The notes beneath the pieces were generated by a model that was given only the letters and a program-made list of their open reading frames with translations, made no database searches and had not been told where the DNA came from. Of a DNA stretch of 64,000 bases, positions 59,038-64,000 are shown one piece after another. A program made the position numbers and the translations under genes. The DNA is from Achromobacter sp. MFA1 R4. Its GTDB lineage: Bacteria > Pseudomonadota > Gammaproteobacteria > Burkholderiales > Burkholderiaceae_B. Where the stretch lies: assembly GCF_900156745.1 (NCBI RefSeq), contig NZ_LT707065.1, positions 6,026,086 through 6,090,085 of the forward strand, given 5' to 3'. Each line of letters begins with the position of its first letter. Position 1 is the first letter of the stretch.

Positions 59038-60263
59038 TGAAGCGGGTCGTCATCACCGGCATGGCCGGCATCAGCGCGCTGGGATCGGACTGGCCGCGCA
59101 TCCAGCAGGCTTTCCAGGCAGGCCGCAGCGCCATCCGCGTCATGCCGGACTGGTCGCGCTACGCGGAGCTGAACACCCGCCTGGGCGGGCCGGTCGAGGA
59201 TTTCCAGGCCCCGTCGCACTGGACGCGCAAGCAATTGCGCAGCATGGGCCGCGTCTCGCAGCTTGCGGTGCGGGCCGCGGAAATCGCGCTGGCCGACGCG
59301 GGACTGCTTGGCGATCGCAGCATCACCGACGGGCGCATGGGCGTAGCCTGCGGGTCGTCCGTCGGCAGCACGGCGGAAATCCGCGCCTTCGGCAACATGC
59401 TGCTCAATGGCGTGACCGACGACTTGAACGCGAACTCCTATGTGCGCATGATGCCGCACACGACCGCCGCCAATATCGGCATCTTCTTCGAACTGAAGGG
59501 CCGGATCATCCCGACCTCCAGCGCCTGCACCTCCGGCAGCCAGGGGATCGGCTACGCCTACGAAGCCATCCGCTACGGCCGCCAGGACCTGATGCTGGCC
59601 GGCGGCGCCGAAGAGCTATGCCCCAGCGAGGCGCTGGTGTTCGACGCGCTGTATGCGACCAGCCAGAAGAACGACACGCCGGAACTGACGCCCCGGCCCT
59701 ACGACCGCGACCGGGACGGACTGGTCATCGGCGAAGGCAGCGGCATGCTGGTGCTGGAATCGCTGGAACACGCGCAGGCCCGCGGCGCGCACATCCACGC
59801 GGAAATCGTCGGCTTTGGCAGCAATTCGGATGGCACGCACATCACCCGCCCGGAAGCGGCCACCATGCGCGTCGCCATGGAGATGGCGCTGGCCGATGCC
59901 GGCCTTTCGCCCGACGCGATCGGCTACGTGAACGGCCACGGCACGGCCACCGAGCAAGGCGACGTGGCCGAGACCCAGGCCACGGCCCGGCTCTTCGGCA
60001 ACCGCATGCCCATCAGCTCCCAGAAAAGCTACCTCGGCCACACGCTGGGCGCCTGCGGCGCGCTGGAATCCTGGTTCAGCATCGAGATGCTCCGCAACGA
60101 CTGGTACGCGCCGACGTTGAACCTGCGGCATGTCGACCCGCTGTGCGGCGACCTGGACTACCTGACGGGCGAAGGCCGGCGCATGAACAACGAATTCGTC
60201 ATGAACAACAATTTCGCGTTCGGCGGCATCAACACGTCCCTGATCTTCCGGCGCTGGCCATGA
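59037..60263 (+). CDS. Beta-ketoacyl-ACP synthase, FabF-type (ApeR-like)
   Basis: 408 residues from the ATG at 59037, preceded by GGAGGA and overlapping the reductase stop (TGATG). Catalytic Cys164 in TSSACTSGSQGIGYA, His in YVNGHGTATEQGD and the second His in SYLGHTLGACGALES. Second active ketosynthase of the cluster, perhaps for the first condensations. Last gene of the coupled operon. Confidence 0.9.
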   Translation: MKRVVITGMAGISALGSDWPRIQQAFQAGRSAIRVMPDWSRYAELNTRLGGPVEDFQAPSHWTRKQLRSMGRVSQLAVRAAEIALADAGLLGDRSITDGRMGVACGSSVGSTAEIRAFGNMLLNGVTDDLNANSYVRMMPHTTAANIGIFFELKGRIIPTSSACTSGSQGIGYAYEAIRYGRQDLMLAGGAEELCPSEALVFDALYATSQKNDTPELTPRPYDRDRDGLVIGEGSGMLVLESLEHAQARGAHIHAEIVGFGSNSDGTHITRPEAATMRVAMEMALADAGLSPDAIGYVNGHGTATEQGDVAETQATARLFGNRMPISSQKSYLGHTLGACGALESWFSIEMLRNDWYAPTLNLRHVDPLCGDLDYLTGEGRRMNNEFVMNNNFAFGGINTSLIFRRWP

Positions 60264-60322
60264 CGCTGCCCTGGCACCCGTTCCACTCCGCTTTTTCACT
60301 GTCTTCCCAAGGAATGCAAATC

Positions 60323-60763
60323 ATGAACCTTCACTGCAAGCTCGCTGGCGCGCTGGCCCTGTCGTTCGCTGTCTCGGCGCCTGTCCTGGCCGCGGATCGC
60401 ACCGTCCACCTTCCCATGCAGGCCGCCATCGAGGCCGCGCAGGCGGCCGGCAAGATCGACGGCAGTGTGAAGTTCTACCTGGCCGGCACGGGCCCCAAGG
60501 GCAAAGTGCTGGAAGCCGGCGTGATCACCAACCGCAAAACGAATGCCTTCGCCAAGAAGGACGCGGATGCCTGCCTGTGGGTGGCGCAATCGGCCGTGAT
60601 CGCCCTGCATGAAGCCGCCAAGAAGGCGGGCGCCAATGCCGTCACCAATATCGTCAGCTACTACCGCAAGAACGAATACCGCAGCACCACCGACTACGAA
60701 TGCCACGCCGGCGCGATGGTCGCGGGCGTGGCCTTGCGCGGCGACCTCGCCACCGTGAAGTAA
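60323..60763 (+). CDS. Secreted protein of unknown function
   Basis: 146 residues with a Sec signal peptide (LAGALALSFAVSAPVLA-ADR). The mature part has ACLWVAQSAVIALHEAAKKAGANAVTNIVSYYRKN and two cysteines, one in DYECHAGAMVAGVALRG. Close relatives are often labelled excinuclease subunit in databases, but there is no ATPase motif, so that label is not supported. AAGGAA lies before the ATG at 60323. It follows the pigment operon by 59 bp and precedes a hairpin. Confidence 0.7.
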   Translation: MNLHCKLAGALALSFAVSAPVLAADRTVHLPMQAAIEAAQAAGKIDGSVKFYLAGTGPKGKVLEAGVITNRKTNAFAKKDADACLWVAQSAVIALHEAAKKAGANAVTNIVSYYRKNEYRSTTDYECHAGAMVAGVALRGDLATVK

Positions 60764-60767
60764 GCCC

Positions 60768-60791
60768 GGGGCGGGGCAGCCTGCCCGCCCC
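60768..60791 (+). terminator. Putative terminator hairpin after the aryl-polyene-type cluster
   Basis: A GC-rich stem of about 10-11 bp with one bulged G (GGGGCGGGGCA against TGCCCGCCCC, loop GCC), starting four bases after the stop of the secreted protein gene. Only a weak T-containing tail follows (GGTTTAAACTT), so it may be an imperfect intrinsic terminator. Confidence 0.5.
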
Positions 60792-60839
60792 CGCCCGGTT
60801 TAAACTTCCCGTTTACCGCAACACCACAAAGGTTTACCC

Positions 60840-61301
60840 ATGAGCACTGCTACGCTCAAGACCCGCCTGTCCGACTCCGTCAAGGACGCGATGCGCGCCA
60901 AGGCCGCCGAGCGCCTGACCACGCTGCGTTTCCTGCTGGCCGCCGTCAAGCAGAAGGAAGTGGACGAACGCCGCGACCTGTCCGACGCGGAAATCACCGC
61001 CATCATCGAAAAGCAGGTCAAGCAGCGCCGCGAGTCGATCGCCGCGTTCGAGCAGGCCGGCCGCACCGAAACCGCGGAACAGGAAAAGGCCGAACTGGCC
61101 GTGTTGCAAGAATTCCTGCCCCAGGCCGCCACGCCCGAGGAAGTGACCGCCGCCATCGACGCCGCGCTGGCCGAAGTGGCCGCGCAAGGCGTGACCGGCG
61201 CGCCCGCGATGGGCAAGGTCATGGGTATCCTCAAGCAGGCCCTGGCCGGACGCGCGGACATGACCGCGCTGTCGCAGCAGGTGAAGGCTCGCCTCGCCTA
61301 A
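60840..61301 (+). CDS. YqeY/GatB-like domain protein
   Basis: 153 residues, the standard YqeY length. LKTRLSDSVKDAMRAKAAERLTTLRFLLAAVKQKEVDER and a C-terminal GatB-YqeY helical domain ending MGKVMGILKQALAGRADMTALSQQVKARL. Homologous to the tRNA-binding tail of GatB; the cell role is not established. Convergent with dinB, with a 4-bp overlap. Confidence 0.92.
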   Translation: MSTATLKTRLSDSVKDAMRAKAAERLTTLRFLLAAVKQKEVDERRDLSDAEITAIIEKQVKQRRESIAAFEQAGRTETAEQEKAELAVLQEFLPQAATPEEVTAAIDAALAEVAAQGVTGAPAMGKVMGILKQALAGRADMTALSQQVKARLA

Positions 61302-62395
61302 AACGCGCCGCCAAACAGGTCCGGCTGGCGCGACTGCTGCGCCGGATCCGCGAAGTTGCTCATGCCCACGCCCGCCAGCCGATACAGCGTTTCAGGCGGG
61401 AGTTCGACGCGTTCGCACAGCAACCTGGCCAGGGCTGCCAGTTCCGCCGCCGACGCCGGCGGCTGGGCGCTGGTCTGGCTGCGCGTCAGGATGCGGAAGC
61501 GGTCGGTCTTCAACTTGAGCACCACCGTGCGGCCCAGGGCGCCCTTCTTCAGCGCCTGGTCCCACACTTTTTCCGCCATGCGGTCCAGCGCCTCGCCCAC
61601 GGCGTCCAGCCGGACGTCCTGCGAAAACGTGGTTTCGGCCGACACCTGCTGCAAGGGCTGGTCGGTCTGGACCTCGCGCTCGTCGATGCCGCGCGCCAGC
61701 TCATACAGGCGGCGGCCGTAGCGGCCAAAATAATGCTCCAGTTCCTGCGCGCTGTGCGTGGCCAGGTCGCCCACCGTCTGGATGCCCAGCTGCTCCAGCC
61801 GCGCCTGGGTGACCTTACCCACGCCCGGCACCTTGCGCACGGGCAAGGGCTCCAGGAACGCCAGCACCTTGTTGGGACGCACCACGAACAGGCCGTCGGG
61901 CTTGTTCCAGTCGGACGCGATCTTGGCCAGGAATTTGTTCGGCGCCACGCCGGCCGACGCCGTCAGGCCGGTTTCCTCGCGGATCTGCTGGCGGATGACC
62001 TGCGCGACCTCGGTGGCCGAAGGCAGCCCGCACTTGTTGTGCGTGACGTCCAGATAGGCCTCGTCGAGCGACAGGGGTTCGATCAGGTCGGTATGGCGGG
62101 CGAAGATCTGCCGGACCTGGCGCGACACGGCCCGGTAGCGGTTGAAATCGGGCGGCACGTAGATCGCGTGCGGACAAAGGCGCTCCGCCTTGATGGCGGA
62201 CATCGCTGAATGGATGCCGTAGCGCCGCGCCTCATAAGAGGCCGCGCACACGACCGAGCGCGGTCCGGTCCAGGCCACCACCACCGGCTTGCCGCGCAGT
62301 TCGGGGTTGTCGCGCTGCTCCACCGACGCATAGAAAGCGTCCATGTCCACATGCACGATCTTGCGCTGGGAACGCGCAGTCTCCTGCCCCGTCAT
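61298..62395 (-). CDS. dinB: DNA polymerase IV (Y-family translesion polymerase)
   Basis: 365 residues. Catalytic carboxylates in [12 protein letters not shown] and [10 protein letters not shown], and the fingers/palm stretch [12 protein letters not shown]. The little-finger domain follows [19 protein letters not shown]. It copies past DNA lesions. No clear LexA box is seen in the short divergent gap to the thioesterase gene. Confidence 0.95.
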   Translation of the reverse strand: MTGQETARSQRKIVHVDMDAFYASVEQRDNPELRGKPVVVAWTGPRSVVCAASYEARRYGIHSAMSAIKAERLCPHAIYVPPDFNRYRAVSRQVRQIFARHTDLIEPLSLDEAYLDVTHNKCGLPSATEVAQVIRQQIREETGLTASAGVAPNKFLAKIASDWNKPDGLFVVRPNKVLAFLEPLPVRKVPGVGKVTQARLEQLGIQTVGDLATHSAQELEHYFGRYGRRLYELARGIDEREVQTDQPLQQVSAETTFSQDVRLDAVGEALDRMAEKVWDQALKKGALGRTVVLKLKTDRFRILTRSQTSAQPPASAAELAALARLLCERVELPPETLYRLAGVGMSNFADPAQQSRQPDLFGGAF

Positions 62396-62470
62396 GGCCT
62401 CAATCCCGTGGCAAAAACATATATTATGACCGGCGACAATCCGCTACCCATTCCCGCACACGACGGTTCC

Positions 62471-62890
62471 ATGACTGCATCCGCCCCCACAACCGACTAC
62501 TTCGGCCTGACGATTCCCTTCATGCATTTCATTGGCCTGGTGCCCGAAAGCATCGCGCCGGCCTATGCCCGCACGACGCTGCCCTGGCGCGAAGACCTCA
62601 CCAACAGCCGCGGCGACGTGCACGGCGGCACGCTGATGAGCGTCCTGGATTTCACGTTGAGCGCCGCGGCGCGCGGGTCCGCGGACGCCACCGAAGGCAT
62701 GGCCACGATAGACATGAACACCACCTTCCTGTCCCCGGGCACGGGCGACCTGGTGATCGAAGCGCGCTGCCTGCGCCGCGGCGCGTCCATCGCCTTCTGC
62801 GAGGGCGACATCCGGCGCGCCGACGGCGAACTGGTGGCGCGCGCCACCGCCACCTTCAAGATCATCCGCCGCCGTCCGGGCGGCGACTGA
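62471..62890 (+). CDS. PaaI-family acyl-CoA thioesterase
   Basis: 139 residues from the ATG at 62471; an in-frame ATG at 62426 sits inside a TATATTATG promoter-like element and is less likely. Hotdog motif [23 protein letters not shown] includes the HGG loop and the catalytic Asp of PaaI-type thioesterases. Hydrolyses an acyl-CoA in the cytoplasm. Divergent from dinB. Confidence 0.82.
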   Translation: MTASAPTTDYFGLTIPFMHFIGLVPESIAPAYARTTLPWREDLTNSRGDVHGGTLMSVLDFTLSAAARGSADATEGMATIDMNTTFLSPGTGDLVIEARCLRRGASIAFCEGDIRRADGELVARATATFKIIRRRPGGD

Positions 62891-62925
62891 CCCAGACCGA
62901 CCCAGACTGATCCAGCGCGCGCGCC

Positions 62926-63381
62926 TTACTTCGGCAGGTCGCGCGACGGCTTGACGGGCGGACGCGGGTCCAGCGGCATGTAGGTGCTGCACGACACCAG
63001 GCCGTAATACACCGCGTCCTGCATCGCACGCATGGCGGCCGCGTCCCAGGTGCCCTTGCCCCACATCACGATGCGCACGTCCGTGGATTTTGCCCCCAGC
63101 GATTTCAGGTCGACGCGCGACATCTCGCGGTCCGAATAAGGGGCCAGCACGCGCACCACGCCGGACTGCGCGCTTTCGTTCAGGTCGGACACCACGCGGT
63201 AGGCATTGTCGGTGCTGCGCAGGCAGGCGTTGGACTGGCGGATGACCGCATCGTAGGCGTCCTTGAAGGCCACCGGCGCCTTGAATTCGCTGTGCGGCGA
63301 CGAGCCGTCCTGCGAAATGCCCATCGAGCAGCCAGCCAGCCCCAGGGCCAGCGCCGATGCCGCGACCAGATTCCTGTACAT
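62926..63381 (-). CDS. Lipoprotein of unknown function (BPTD_2524-like)
   Basis: 151 residues. Signal peptide with lipobox LAGC (Cys18), then a mixed alpha/beta body with YDAVIRQSNACLRSTDNAYRVVSDLN and paired cysteines (ACLR, SCSTYM). It resembles a lipoprotein family known from bordetellae. CTGGAGA lies 6 nt before the ATG. Anchored in a membrane, probably the outer; no function assigned. Confidence 0.75.
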   Translation of the reverse strand: MYRNLVAASALALGLAGCSMGISQDGSSPHSEFKAPVAFKDAYDAVIRQSNACLRSTDNAYRVVSDLNESAQSGVVRVLAPYSDREMSRVDLKSLGAKSTDVRIVMWGKGTWDAAAMRAMQDAVYYGLVSCSTYMPLDPRPPVKPSRDLPK

Positions 63382-63593
63382 GTAAATCTCCAGAAGAATT
63401 GCCGCGATTATCCCGCAAACGGCCTGGCGGGATAAGTGGGGCCGGTTCGACACCCTTTGCGCGGCTATGGCATTATCGACGAGCCGCCGGGACCGGCCCG
63501 CCGCAGCGCCGCCACTGGCGCGCGTGCGTCCGCGTGCGCCCCTTCGTCCCGCGCGTCCCCTGCAACGCGGATCGTCACCACGGAGGGTTTCCC

Positions 63594-64000
63594 TTGTTCT
63601 CATTCCTGCGCACCGTCCTGACCGCCGGCATCGTCGGCGCCACCCTGGGTGCCTGCGCCACGCAGCCGCCTCCCCGCGCCTATCCCCTGAAAGACTTCTT
63701 CCGCAATCCGGAACGCGGATTTTTCCGGCTGTCCGACGACGGCCAGACGCTGGCCTTCATGCAGCCCACCAGCGTGGACGGCCATCCCGCCCGCATGAAC
63801 ATCTTTGTGCAGCCCCTGCAGGGCAGCCAGCTCGTGGGCGAACCGCGGCAACTGACCCGCGAGACCGCGCGCGACATCAGCGCCTACTTCTGGAAGGGCG
63901 CGGACGTGGTGCTCTACCAGAAGGATTTCGGCGGAGACGAGAACTTCCACGTGCTGGCCGTCGACGCGAAGACGGGCAAGATCACCGACCTGACGCCCTA
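63594..64000 (+). CDS. S9-family peptidase (prolyl oligopeptidase type), N-terminal part
   Basis: The first 135 residues; the rest lies beyond the window. TTG start with GGAGG 7 nt upstream. A signal peptide ends in a lipobox LGAC, so a periplasmic lipoprotein. The visible mature part (YPLKDFFRNPERGFFRLSDDGQTLAFMQP, VLYQKDFGGDENFHV) matches the beta-propeller domain that precedes the catalytic hydrolase in S9 peptidases. The catalytic triad is not visible. Confidence 0.8.
   Translation, partial: MFSFLRTVLTAGIVGATLGACATQPPPRAYPLKDFFRNPERGFFRLSDDGQTLAFMQPTSVDGHPARMNIFVQPLQGSQLVGEPRQLTRETARDISAYFWKGADVVLYQKDFGGDENFHVLAVDAKTGKITDLTP

Noticed and set aside
61298-62470. A LexA (SOS) box upstream of dinB
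   Set aside because: The gap of 75 bp to the thioesterase gene has an AT-rich ATATATTATG stretch, but no CTGT-N8-ACAG pattern.
1-64000. Mobile elements, prophage, CRISPR arrays, tRNA or rRNA genes
   Set aside because: No transposase, integrase, terminal inverted repeats with target duplications, regularly spaced repeats, or tRNA-like cloverleaf was recognised. The repeats found are short, local and mostly regulatory in position.

Overview
The window is GC-rich throughout and packed with genes, and shows no rRNA, tRNA, CRISPR, phage or insertion-sequence signature. Gene content (Alcaligenes-type NirK, quinol-type NO reductase, many LysR, TRAP and acyl-CoA genes, an aryl-polyene-type cluster, a short lipoprotein of a kind common in bordetellae) fits a chromosomal segment of a betaproteobacterium of the Alcaligenaceae, most like Achromobacter or Bordetella. 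This is inference from gene content, not from a marker gene.

Layout. (1) 1-3936: an acyl-CoA catabolic module of acyl-CoA synthetase (cut by the window edge), TetR regulator, SDR and enoyl-CoA hydratase. Three near-identical TTGA-N5-TCAA operators mark it as one local regulon. (2) 4000-15468: carbamoylase-type hydrolase, thioredoxin-like protein, EamA and LysE exporters, carotenoid oxygenase family enzyme, GNAT, MocR-type regulator, DUF72 protein, glutathione reductase. (3) 15493-21237: denitrification genes: cytochrome c, NirK, Crp/Fnr regulator, NirV-like lipoprotein, qNor. The nirK promoter carries a Crp/Fnr-type box. The qNor promoter carries a sigma-54 -24/-12 element with three GGT-N7-ACC/T sites. 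(4) 21507-26591: racemase, a second Crp/Fnr regulator, and an acyl-CoA ligase/acyl-CoA dehydrogenase pair. (5) 26626-33219: LysR, SDR, TRAP transporter and split transketolase, a probable uptake and catabolic cluster with a 38-bp perfect palindrome between the TRAP binding protein and its membrane subunits. (6) 33239-42737: MFS/HxlR pair, GST/FMN protein, LysR and AraC regulators, NAD(P)H oxidoreductase, proline dehydrogenase, DadA. (7) 42844-44555: hmp-nsrR, NO detoxification, with an NsrR site in front of hmp.

(8) 44645-60263 is an aryl-polyene-type biosynthetic cluster: a divergent phosphopantetheinyl transferase, then sixteen tightly coupled genes. They encode chain-length factor, acyltransferase, two acyl carrier proteins, a membrane protein, a ligase-dehydratase fusion, glycosyltransferase, LpxL-like acyltransferase, thioesterase, LolA-like carrier, MMPL exporter, FAD enzyme, lipoprotein, ketosynthase, dehydratase, ketoreductase and a second ketosynthase. 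The FAD enzyme has the two signature elements of flavin-dependent halogenases, which suggests a halogenated, xanthomonadin-like pigment. No aromatic starter-unit enzyme is present.

(9) 60323-64000: a secreted protein of unknown function, YqeY, DNA polymerase IV, thioesterase, lipoprotein, and the start of an S9 peptidase. The NO theme recurs: nirK makes NO, qNor and Hmp remove it, and three different sensor types (Crp/Fnr, NorR-like, NsrR) appear to control them.
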